A stretch of 64,000 bases of DNA from Parabacteroides merdae ATCC 43184 (GTDB lineage: Bacteria; Bacteroidota; Bacteroidia; Bacteroidales; Tannerellaceae): the NCBI RefSeq assembly GCF_025151215.1, contig NZ_CP102286.1, positions 558,001 to 622,000 on the forward strand, in the 5' to 3' direction. The notes beneath the pieces were generated by a model that ran no database searches, was not told the origin of the DNA, and saw only the letters and a list, made by a program, of their open reading frames with translations. Numbering within the stretch: position 1 is the stretch's first letter; the number at the start of each line of letters is the position of its first letter. This document shows positions 35,530-42,546 of this stretch, piece after piece. Made by a program: the position numbers and the translations under genes.

Positions 35530-35561
35530 AATTGTCAATTGTCAATTGTCAATTGTCAATT
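35530..35561. repeat. Perfect AATTGTC tandem repeat (4 copies) in the tsaB leader
   Basis: Four exact AATTGTC heptads plus AATT, ending 3 bases before the tsaB ATG. A unit of seven bases is prone to slippage and would alter leader length. Confidence 0.75.
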
Positions 35562-35564
35562 AAA

Positions 35565-36284
35565 ATGTCTTGTATATTAAATATCGAAACATCGACTTCT
35601 GTATGCTCTGTAGCGTTGTCTATGGATGGTGAAGTCCTTTTTGCGAAGGCTTCGTTCGACGGCCCTTCGCATGCAGCCCTATTAGGCGTATTTGTTGAAG
35701 AAGCTCTTTCCGTATTGAAAAAGAAGGGGAAGAAAGCCTTGGATGCCGTAGCGGTCAGTAGCGGTCCTGGTTCTTATACCGGACTCCGTATCGGAGTGTC
35801 TGTCGCTAAAGGTCTTTGCTTTGGTTTCGGTATTCCTCTGATCGGCATTCATACGTTGGACATCATGGCTGCTACTGTCAACAGTAAGGGCGATTCGCAA
35901 ATCGTCTCTATTACTGATGATTGCCTTTATTGTGCTATGTTGGATGCCCGGCGTATGGAGGTTTATGCCGCTATCTATGATGCTTCCTTAAAGCCTGTCC
36001 GCGAGACGAAGGCCGATATTGTGGAAGCCGGTACGTATGCTTCTTATCTGGAAAAAGGGAAAGTTTGTTTCTTTGGCAACGGTGCTTCCAAATGCAAATC
36101 GGTCATCACTTCTCCGAACGCCATCTTTATCGAAGACATCCATCCTCTTGCCGTAAACATGATTCCGCTCTCGGAACAAGCTTTTGCCGCCGGCAAGTTT
36201 GAAGACACCGCCTATTTCGAACCGTTCTACCTGAAAGAGTTTCAGGCGACGGTTGCAAAAAATAAGGTGCTTTTAGCTCGATGA
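35565..36284 (+). CDS. tsaB: tRNA threonylcarbamoyladenosine biosynthesis protein TsaB
   Basis: The 239-residue protein has the ASKHA-type N-terminal fold of TsaB: ILNIETSTSVCSVAL at the start, HAALLGVFVEEAL, and VAVSSGPGSYTGLRIGVSVAKGLCFG (about residues 67-92), the family signature. It is the non-catalytic partner of TsaD in making t6A37 in ANN-decoding tRNAs. The frame is open 33 bases further up, but that stretch is encoded by the AATTGTC repeat, so ATG 35565 is chosen. It is divergent from yicC and followed by a long non-coding region. Confidence 0.94.
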   Translation: MSCILNIETSTSVCSVALSMDGEVLFAKASFDGPSHAALLGVFVEEALSVLKKKGKKALDAVAVSSGPGSYTGLRIGVSVAKGLCFGFGIPLIGIHTLDIMAATVNSKGDSQIVSITDDCLYCAMLDARRMEVYAAIYDASLKPVRETKADIVEAGTYASYLEKGKVCFFGNGASKCKSVITSPNAIFIEDIHPLAVNMIPLSEQAFAAGKFEDTAYFEPFYLKEFQATVAKNKVLLAR

Positions 36285-36370
36285 TGTAGTTGTGTGCTAT
36301 GTCGGAATGGCACGTTTGTCGAAATTTTTATGTAAGTCCGGTCAATCGGAAAAGAACTTAGATATGCAAA

Positions 36371-36426
36371 ATCGTCCTGTTTCTTGTGTTTGATAGCTGT
36401 AATGTCAAACATGGAAACGGGACGAT
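36371..36426. other. Long hairpin downstream of tsaB
   Basis: ATCGTCCTGTTTC (36371-36383) pairs with GAAACGGGACGAT (36414-36426) with one G-T pair, and an inner stem TGTTTGA/TCAAACA (36387-36393, 36405-36411) completes it. No T tract follows. It could be a transcript end or a structured RNA; the rest of 36285-36532 shows no reading frame of note. Confidence 0.5.
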
Positions 36427-36532
36427 GTGTTATTTAGGGTTGCCATCCATGTAAGTCTTCCTCCTGCAAGCAATATAAATAAGTTGCTGTAAACATCCAC
36501 CTATTATATACATAGGATTTTTTTTAAATCTA

Positions 36533-36634
36533 ACTATCATACTATCATATTTTCTTATAAATGTCTGTATATTAGTTTATAAAAATATGATAGTATCTAT
36601 TTTCAACTATCATTTCATACTATCATACTATCAT
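36533..36634. repeat. ACTATCAT octamer array upstream of the HU-VirE module
   Basis: Five direct copies of ACTATCAT start at 36533, 36541, 36606, 36619 and 36627, and one inverted copy is at 36587-36594. Two pairs are directly adjacent. The region is strongly A+T rich. Inverted copies reappear downstream of the module at 39391-39491. Confidence 0.8.
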
Positions 36635-36710
36635 GTCGTATATCACATGATTCTGTCTTCGTGCTGGGGAAAAATAAGTGTAGATATAATTGAATAAAGT
36701 GCTGTAAATA

Positions 36711-36742
36711 TTTGCATTATAGATGTTTTATTTGTATATTTG
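36711..36742 (+). promoter_or_regulatory. Bacteroidetes promoter (-33 TTTG, -7 TATATTTG) for the HU-VirE module
   Basis: TTTG at 36711-36714 and TATATTTG at 36735-36742 are 20 bases apart, the expected spacing. The predicted leader of about 135 bases contains G+C-rich hairpins (CCCG-TCATC-CGGG near 36758 and GGG-TGAGA-CCC near 36780). Confidence 0.75.
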
Positions 36743-36886
36743 TAATAAGAAAAGAAGCCCGTCATCCGGGTGTCGGAAGGGGTGAGACCCGGGGGTTGAT
36801 ACCGTTCAGATGGGGGTGTAAAAAGTGTTAAAATGGGCGTCTTGAGAAGAATATCTGGTTGTTTAATATTAAAAATACTGTTATTT

Positions 36887-37273
36887 ATGGCACATTACTA
36901 TGTAGTCCGGCAAAAACTGGACAAGACGGGAGCGGAAGATAAAGTACGCTATTATGGTGTTCCGGTTACGTGCGGGCGGGTTTCAACGAAAAAGCTGGCT
37001 GATTTGGTTGCCGATCGTTGCTCGTTGAGCCGAGGTGATGTGTTCGCTTCGGTTTGCGAGATCGGAGGGATGATTCTTGAATTGTTGAAAGACGGCTATT
37101 CCGTGGAGTTGGACGGGTTGGGTGATTTTTATCTTTCGGCAGGGAGCGAAGGCTTCGAAGATCCGAAAAAATGTACTCCCCATCGGGTGAAGGCGCGTCG
37201 TGTCTGTTTCAGGATGGCTCCCTGTGTGAGAAAGAGCATGAAATTTGTCAAATTCGAAAGAAATCCTTGGTAA
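36887..37273 (+). CDS. HU-like DNA-binding protein
   Basis: The 128-residue protein belongs to the Bacteroidales HU-like (HU-HIG) group, longer than classic HU: YYVVRQKLDK at the start, then RVSTKKLADLVADRCSLSRGDVFASVCEIGGMILELLKDGYSVELDGLGDFYLSAGSEG, which matches the HU helix-helix-strand core, and a basic C-terminus. The frame is open to an ATG at 36833, but other members start with M-A/S-x-YY-like sequence as at 36887. Its stop overlaps the start of the VirE-like gene (TAATG), so they are translated together. It probably bends or organises DNA for the partner ATPase. Confidence 0.8.
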   Translation: MAHYYVVRQKLDKTGAEDKVRYYGVPVTCGRVSTKKLADLVADRCSLSRGDVFASVCEIGGMILELLKDGYSVELDGLGDFYLSAGSEGFEDPKKCTPHRVKARRVCFRMAPCVRKSMKFVKFERNPW

Positions 37274-39363
37274 TGCAAATCACATATTACAGGCATAAAA
37301 AAGGCGTGTTGCGGATGCACTCGCGTGATATGGAATATATTGTCGGGTTGCTGAAAAACGGCAAAGATGCGGAAGCTATATTGTCGGTTCGTCGAAAATT
37401 GAATATGGCGTTTTTGGCACGAACCACGGATTTGTCCGGAAAACTACCGGTCCTGGCTTTTGGCTCGACGTTCAAGAAGAATGGCGATGGAATACAGTTG
37501 AGGCGCTATAACGGGTATGTCTTGTTGGAAGTGAACGGCTTGGAAAGCCAGAGTGAGGCGGAGGCCGTCCGCCGTGAAGCTGCCGCCCTGCCGCAGACCT
37601 TGCTGGCGTTCGTCGGGCTGAGCGGGCGTTCGGTCAAGATCGTGGTTCCTTTTGTGCTGCCCGACGGCTCGCTGCCGAAAAAAGAGGAGCAGGCCCGTAT
37701 GTTTCATGCTGCGGCTTATCAGCTGGCGGTGCGGCATTACCAGCCGCAGTTGGGCAGCATTATATCGTTGAAAGAACCGTTCCTGTCGCGGGGGTGCCGG
37801 ATGAGTGTGGATCCGGACGCCTATTACAATCCGGATGCGGTGGCGATCCGGATCGAGCAACCTTTGCAGATGCCGGACGGGGGTGACTTGAAGATCGTGC
37901 CTTCTCCGGTTCGGGATCCGTTGGAGATGATGGCTCCGGGAGCGGATCGGAACGGGCAGATCGCCACGCTGTTCAGTGTCATCCTGATGGAGATGACGCG
38001 CCGGTTTTCAGAAAGCCCGGAAGATGATATCCAACTGCTGTTCATCGACTTGGCGCAAGCTTGCTGCCGGCTTGGAATACCGGAGGAAGAGGCGGTGGGC
38101 TGGACATTGCGCTATGAGGCTTTGAAAAAATATAAGATAGACGTCCGTATGGCTTTCCGTACGGCATATACGTTGGAGAATGTTTCAAACCGTGCGGAGC
38201 CGCTCTCTTCCGTCCCGCCATCCATGTCGTTGGTGTTGCGGTTGGACGAGTTTATGAACCGGCGTTATTTCTTCCGGACGAATGAGATGAGCGGTGGAGT
38301 GGAATATTTGGACCGTTCGATGATACAGTTCGTTTACAAGCCTTATACGACGAAAGTCCGGAATTCCATTTGCCTGGAAGCCCAGCAGGAAGGGTTGAAT
38401 GTATGGGACAAGGATATCGACCGGTATGTCAATTCCGATCGTGTTCCGATATATCATCCTATCGACCATTTTCTTGGGAATCTTCCGGCTTGGGACGGAA
38501 AAGAACGCATCAGGGCATTAGCCGGGCGTGTCCCTTGTGACAATCCGGTATGGGGAGATTTGTTTTACCGCTGGTTCCTAAGCATGGTGGCACATTGGAT
38601 GGAACTGGATTCGGAACACGGGAATAGTACGACACCTCTGTTGGTCGGTGGCCAAGGGTGTGGGAAGTCCACGTTTTGCTTGAATTTGTTGCCACCAGTG
38701 TTGCGTCCTTATTATACGGACAGTATCGATTTCGGCAATCGCCGTGGGGCGGAGTTGGCTTTGCACCGGTATGCGTTGATTAATATCGATGAATTTGATT
38801 CAGTGAAAAGTTCTCATCAAAGTTTTTTGAAGCATATCCTGCAAAAAGCGGTTGTGAACACTCGTTTGCCTTATCAGAGTGCGAGCCGTAACTTGCGTCG
38901 CTATGCCACGTTTATCGCGACCAGCAACAATTATGATTTGCTGACGGATCCGACCGGTAGCCGCCGTTTCATTTGCGTGGAGGTGAAGGGGCGGATCGAT
39001 TATGCCCAGCCGATCGATTATGATCAGTTGTATGCGGAAGCGAAAGAATTGTTGAGGCGTGGAGAACGTTTTTGGTTTACTCCGGAGGAAGAGGCGCTGA
39101 TCACTGAAAACAACAGGGATTTCCAGCAGCAGCCGGCTGAAGAGCAACTGTTCCTGCGTTATTTCAAGATCGCGGAGGATATTGAAGAGGCAAAGCCGCT
39201 TCTGGCGTCCGAGATACTGGATATGATCGCGGAGAAACAACCCGGTTTTAACATTACAAAAACGATGATCTTTAATTTCGGCAAGCTTTTGAAGCGGAAT
39301 AGCGTGCCGAATAAGCGGACGATGAGGGGGACTTGTTATTATGTGGAAGAAGTAGATGGTTGA
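37273..39363 (+). CDS. VirE-type primase/helicase-like ATPase (VirE_N + VirE + DUF3874-like)
   Basis: The 696-residue protein has an N-terminal VirE_N/BT4734-like domain (about residues 20-200; VRRKLNMAFLARTTDLSGKLPVLAF, LLAFVGLSGRSVKIVVPF), a linker, and a P-loop ATPase domain of the VirE/D5 group: Walker A GGQGCGKST (about 459-467), Walker B LINIDEFDS (about 503), and the sensor-like ATSNNYDLLTDPTGSRRFICVEVKG. The C-terminal part (about 620-696) is the DUF3874-like winged region. Proteins of this type resemble the primase-helicases of phages and mobile elements. The ATG at 37273 overlaps the HU stop; a longer frame start inside the HU gene is rejected. The gene is richer in G+C than its surroundings. 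Confidence 0.82.
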   Translation: MQITYYRHKKGVLRMHSRDMEYIVGLLKNGKDAEAILSVRRKLNMAFLARTTDLSGKLPVLAFGSTFKKNGDGIQLRRYNGYVLLEVNGLESQSEAEAVRREAAALPQTLLAFVGLSGRSVKIVVPFVLPDGSLPKKEEQARMFHAAAYQLAVRHYQPQLGSIISLKEPFLSRGCRMSVDPDAYYNPDAVAIRIEQPLQMPDGGDLKIVPSPVRDPLEMMAPGADRNGQIATLFSVILMEMTRRFSESPEDDIQLLFIDLAQACCRLGIPEEEAVGWTLRYEALKKYKIDVRMAFRTAYTLENVSNRAEPLSSVPPSMSLVLRLDEFMNRRYFFRTNEMSGGVEYLDRSMIQFVYKPYTTKVRNSICLEAQQEGLNVWDKDIDRYVNSDRVPIYHPIDHFLGNLPAWDGKERIRALAGRVPCDNPVWGDLFYRWFLSMVAHWMELDSEHGNSTTPLLVGGQGCGKSTFCLNLLPPVLRPYYTDSIDFGNRRGAELALHRYALINIDEFDSVKSSHQSFLKHILQKAVVNTRLPYQSASRNLRRYATFIATSNNYDLLTDPTGSRRFICVEVKGRIDYAQPIDYDQLYAEAKELLRRGERFWFTPEEEALITENNRDFQQQPAEEQLFLRYFKIAEDIEEAKPLLASEILDMIAEKQPGFNITKTMIFNFGKLLKRNSVPNKRTMRGTCYYVEEVDG

Positions 39364-39390
39364 TATATAATTGATTGACTAATTTTATGT

Positions 39391-39491
39391 ATGATGGTAT
39401 GATAGTAGCCATGACAGTTGTTTTGCGAACTGTCATGGCTGTTTTGTGTTGATATATAGTGGGTTATTGCCAATTATGATGGTATGATAGT
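39391..39491. repeat. ATGATGGT-ATGATAGT octamer pairs downstream of the HU-VirE module
   Basis: Two identical 16-base pairs, ATGATGGTATGATAGT, lie at 39391-39406 and 39476-39491. ATGATAGT is the inverse of the upstream octamer ACTATCAT, so the module is bracketed by arrays in opposite orientation. Confidence 0.8.
39407..39446. terminator. Perfect hairpin after the VirE-like gene
   Basis: AGCCATGACAGTT (39407-39419) pairs exactly with 39428-39440 across an 8-base loop and is followed by GTTTTG. It lies exactly between the two octamer pairs. Confidence 0.65.
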
Positions 39492-39643
39492 TGGATCGTC
39501 TATTTCCAACTATGTTTGTAAGTGAAGAAAAAACATTCTTTCTAAAATATTTACTCAGTTAAATAAAGAACAAAAGTAAGGAACGGTTAAACCAAAAAAG
39601 GGGGTGTCTTGTTTAATTTTCAAATCAATATTGAAGAATAGAC

Positions 39644-39790
39644 ATGAGACGAAAGAATACGAATGTACTGCTGGTCTTTGGTGTGGTGATCGCGATTATC
39701 CTGTTAATGATTTGGTTGTTTTTGGGGACAACATTGGAACAGGAGGCAAATCCAGAGACAGATCCGATGACCGTCGAACAAAATATCTGA
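39644..39790 (+). CDS. Small single-pass membrane protein (48 residues)
   Basis: The frame starts MRRKNTNVLLVFGVV and ends MTVEQNI. It has a basic N-terminus, one membrane segment (about residues 8-29) and an acidic tail. It lies 280 bases after the VirE-like gene. I do not recognise it; it is not the 'smalltalk' peptide often found near HU and VirE genes in Bacteroides, but size and position are comparable. A long stem (39813-39846) and a terminator follow. Confidence 0.55.
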   Translation: MRRKNTNVLLVFGVVIAIILLMIWLFLGTTLEQEANPETDPMTVEQNI

Positions 39791-39812
39791 TAAGGTCGGA
39801 TATAAAAAGGGA

Positions 39813-39846
39813 GGCTGTGTCGTAAATAGTTTTTTATGATACAGCC
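39813..39846. other. Hairpin after the 48-residue protein gene
   Basis: GGCTGTGTC (39813-39821) pairs with GATACAGCC (39838-39846) with one G-T pair; the loop is T rich. No T tract follows. Confidence 0.45.
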
Positions 39847-39883
39847 ATTAATATACTTCTGATGAATCGTTGTGCGCATATAC

Positions 39884-39931
39884 AAACTTACCCAAGAATA
39901 CGTTAAAGTCCGTAAACTTGGGTAAGTTTTT
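39884..39931 (+). terminator. Terminator hairpin before the oadB gene end
   Basis: AAACTTACCCAAG (39884-39896) pairs exactly with 39917-39929 and runs into TTTTTAT. It ends plus-strand transcripts from the small membrane protein gene. Confidence 0.65.
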
Positions 39932-39982
39932 ATATTTGGAGATGACTTGGAGTTCAGCTCCTTTTTATGTAGAATAAGTGAA

Positions 39983-41179
39983 TTATCCTAAGAATCCCAA
40001 CAGGATACCGGCTGCTACGGCAGAACCGATTACACCTGCTACGTTCGGACCCATGGCGTGCATCAACAGGTAGTTGGTCGGATCATATTCCAGACCTACG
40101 TTCTGAGAGATACGGGCAGAGTCGGGCACGGCAGACACACCGGAGTTACCGATAAGCGGATTGATCTTATTGCCTTCTTTCAAGAACAGGTTGAAGAACT
40201 TCACGAACAGGATACCTGCACATGTTGCGATCACGAATGACAACGCTCCCAAACCGAAGATCTTGATGGAGTTCAATGTCAGGAACTGAGTTGCTTGAGT
40301 AGAAGCACCTACCGTAATACCTAACAGGATCGTGATCGTATCAATCAGCGGACCACGGGCTGTTTCAGCCAAACGACGTGTTACACCACTTTCTTTCAAC
40401 AAATTTCCGAAGAACAGCATACCCAACAGAGGCAGACCGGAAGGAACAAGGAAGCAAGTCAGCAACAGGCCTACGATCGGGAATACGATCTTTTCCGTGG
40501 AAGAAACGGCTCTCGGCGGTTTCATACGGATCAGACGTTCTTTCTGAGTCGTCAGCAGGCGCATGAACGGAGGCTGGATAATAGGAACCAGCGCCATATA
40601 AGAGTATGCTGATACTGCAATAGCACCCATCAAGTTCGGAGCTAACTTGGAAGAAAGGAAGATTGCTGTCGGGCCGTCGGCACCACCGATGATACCGATT
40701 GCACCGGCCTGGTTCGGTTCAAATCCCATTTGAAGAGCGATGATATATGCTCCGAAAATACCGAACTGAGCCGCTGCACCGATCAACATCAGTTTAGGAT
40801 TGGAGATCAATGCGGAGAAATCGGTCATGGCCCCGATACCGAGGAAGATCAACGGCGGATACCATCCGGAGGTTACACCCTGGTAGAGGATGTTCAGCAC
40901 AGAACCTTGTTCGTAAATACCCACCTGCAATCCTGCATCTTTGAACGGAATGTTACCGATCAGGATACCGAATCCGATAGGGATAAGGAGCATAGGCTCG
41001 AATTCATATTTAATAGCCAGGAAGATGAACAACAGACCGACAAGGATCATGATAAGGTGACCCGGTGTCGCGTTGTAGACTCCTGTATAAGTGAGGAACA
41101 ACTCCAAGTTTTCTCCCAAGAACTGGAGAAAGCTTTCATGAGCCGTACCTGCTGCCTGTAATAATACTGATCCTAACAT
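39983..41179 (-). CDS. mmdB: Sodium-pumping decarboxylase beta subunit (MmdB/OadB family)
   Basis: The 398-residue integral membrane protein decarboxylates carboxybiotin and uses the energy to export sodium ions. Typical segments are GLLFIFLAIKYEFEPMLLIPIGFGILIGNIPF, IFLGIGAMTDFSALISNP, IGIIGGADGPTAIFLSSKL (the sodium-site region with its Asp), and GNSGVSAVPDSARISQNVG near the C-terminus. It is the last gene of the methylmalonyl-CoA decarboxylase operon and starts 4 bases after the biotin carrier gene. MmdB and OadB cannot be told apart by sequence alone; the adjacent epimerase and carboxyltransferase favour methylmalonyl-CoA. Confidence 0.92.
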   Translation of the reverse strand: MLGSVLLQAAGTAHESFLQFLGENLELFLTYTGVYNATPGHLIMILVGLLFIFLAIKYEFEPMLLIPIGFGILIGNIPFKDAGLQVGIYEQGSVLNILYQGVTSGWYPPLIFLGIGAMTDFSALISNPKLMLIGAAAQFGIFGAYIIALQMGFEPNQAGAIGIIGGADGPTAIFLSSKLAPNLMGAIAVSAYSYMALVPIIQPPFMRLLTTQKERLIRMKPPRAVSSTEKIVFPIVGLLLTCFLVPSGLPLLGMLFFGNLLKESGVTRRLAETARGPLIDTITILLGITVGASTQATQFLTLNSIKIFGLGALSFVIATCAGILFVKFFNLFLKEGNKINPLIGNSGVSAVPDSARISQNVGLEYDPTNYLLMHAMGPNVAGVIGSAVAAGILLGFLG

Positions 41180-41183
41180 AATA

Positions 41184-41615
41184 TTATCCTATTACGACGA
41201 GGTCAGCACCTTCCAGTACGGAATCCCCTTTGTTTACTTTTATTTCAATGATTTTGCCGTCACGGTCGGCGTTGATGTTGTTTTCCATCTTCATGGCTTC
41301 GAGGACAAGTAGATTCTGGCCTCTCTTGACAGTATCACCGACTTTACAGTTAACCTGCAGGATTACACCTGGCAGCGGAGATTTGACAGCGCCCTTGGTG
41401 GTTGAGGCTGCCGGACGGGAAATAACCGGTTCGCCACTTGCCGTTGTAGGAGCTTGAGCCGGGCGTTTCAGTGTAACCATCTGTTTTTTTGCCGGTTTCT
41501 CCATTTTTACCTGATAGGGAGTACCGTTTACTTCTACTTCAGCGATGTCATCCACTACCGAGCTGATATGTACTTTATATACGTTACCGTTAATAGTATA
41601 TTTAAAACTTTTCAT
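41184..41615 (-). CDS. Biotin carboxyl carrier subunit of the decarboxylase
   Basis: The 143-residue protein has an N-terminal part starting MKSFKYTINGNVYKVHI, a proline/alanine-rich linker (about residues 45-70, RPAQAPTTASGEPVISRPAAS) and a C-terminal biotinyl domain (about 73-143) with the biotin-acceptor lysine in LVLEAMKMENNI. It carries CO2 from the carboxyltransferase to the membrane beta subunit. It lies between the OadG-like gene and the beta subunit in the operon. Confidence 0.93.
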   Translation of the reverse strand: MKSFKYTINGNVYKVHISSVVDDIAEVEVNGTPYQVKMEKPAKKQMVTLKRPAQAPTTASGEPVISRPAASTTKGAVKSPLPGVILQVNCKVGDTVKRGQNLLVLEAMKMENNINADRDGKIIEIKVNKGDSVLEGADLVVIG

Positions 41616-41637
41616 TCTTGTTTGTTTTTAGAGATAA

Positions 41638-42531
41638 TTACTTTTTGGGAACTTCACGCAGACCGTAAATCTTGGAACTCCACGGAGAATAAGATCTTTG
41701 AACCTTGCGGATCGTCAGAACCGTATGTTCGATGTCGTGGTTGTCGTCGCTCATTTCGTATAGAGCCGCACCGATAGCCGCAAAGATTTCCCCGGATTCC
41801 TGACCTGCATTGTCTGCAATAACAGCCGCTCCGGCCGCTTTCTGTGCATTGCGTTTGCTGGCCGCGATCGAGAGCTTTCCGATTTGTTTAAAGATGATGA
41901 ACAACAGGAATAATCCGGAGAACACAACTGCCATGGCAGTCAGGGTCATACCGATACCCCAAGAATCATTTTCTTTAAAGTTTTCGATTTTCTCGTTAGA
42001 ATCCAATGTTACGTTATTGGTGCTGGGTGTAACTTTTGTCAGAGCTGTCCATTCACCTTGTCCGTCTAAAGTTCTACCATAGCTGACATCTGCTTTTTGT
42101 GAAGCAGGGATAACGATCTCATCGATCAGAGTTTTACCGTCTGCATCGTATAACGCAATGTAATTTTCTTTTGATGGGTCGAGCGTGAAATTGACATGGA
42201 ATGTTCCCCGATCCGGTTCTCCGTCTGCCCAGAACAAAGTGTGCTGGCGAGGAGGAATTACTGTTAGAACGTCGCCCTTCGGAATCGGATACTTTTTCGG
42301 GTTGCTCTTGTCATTAGTCAAGTAGCAACCGGCGATATTGACCGAACCGGCCGAATTGTTGAACAATTCGATCCAGGCATGGCGTTTGCCGTAATCATCA
42401 ACAAAGTTATCTTCGTTGATGACCAGCACTTCATTTATTCGCATGGAGGTTGCACGCTGTGCTTTTGCTCCGAATGAAACGAGCAACGCGAACAGCAGCA
42501 ATACCCCTATTTTCTTATTAATCATATTCAT
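41638..42531 (-). CDS. OadG-like gamma subunit with N-terminal lamin-tail domain
   Basis: The 297-residue protein has a signal peptide (cleavage near SFGAKAQ), a lamin-tail-like beta domain in the periplasm (about residues 28-165; MRINEVLVINEDNFVDDYGKRHAWIELFNNSAGSVNIAGCYLTND), one membrane segment (about 193-215, GMTLTAMAVVFSGLFLLFIIF) and a cytoplasmic tail containing a short OadG-like part. Plain OadG is only about 80 residues and assembles the pump; here an extracytoplasmic domain is fused in front. It sits in the decarboxylase operon, 22 bases before the biotin carrier. The LTD function is unknown. Confidence 0.82.
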   Translation of the reverse strand: MNMINKKIGVLLLFALLVSFGAKAQRATSMRINEVLVINEDNFVDDYGKRHAWIELFNNSAGSVNIAGCYLTNDKSNPKKYPIPKGDVLTVIPPRQHTLFWADGEPDRGTFHVNFTLDPSKENYIALYDADGKTLIDEIVIPASQKADVSYGRTLDGQGEWTALTKVTPSTNNVTLDSNEKIENFKENDSWGIGMTLTAMAVVFSGLFLLFIIFKQIGKLSIAASKRNAQKAAGAAVIADNAGQESGEIFAAIGAALYEMSDDNHDIEHTVLTIRKVQRSYSPWSSKIYGLREVPKK

Positions 42532-42546
42532 TTCCTGTTTTAAGAA

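Noticed and set aside
35530..35561. AATTGTC tandem array as a CRISPR or as coding sequence for tsaB
   Set aside because: No spacers exist between the units, and the encoded residues are absent from the TsaB family.
36533..36634. ACTATCAT array as a CRISPR
   Set aside because: Units are only 8 bases, spacing is irregular (some adjacent), and there are no cas genes.
37171..37272. Upstream in-frame start of the VirE-like gene
   Set aside because: It would overlap the HU-like gene by about 100 bases; the ATG at 37273 with TAATG overlap is the natural start.
39604..39825. Plus-strand frame of 73 residues overlapping the 48-residue membrane protein gene
   Set aside because: It lacks a membrane or domain signature; the overlapping 39644 frame has a clear basic-hydrophobic-acidic layout.
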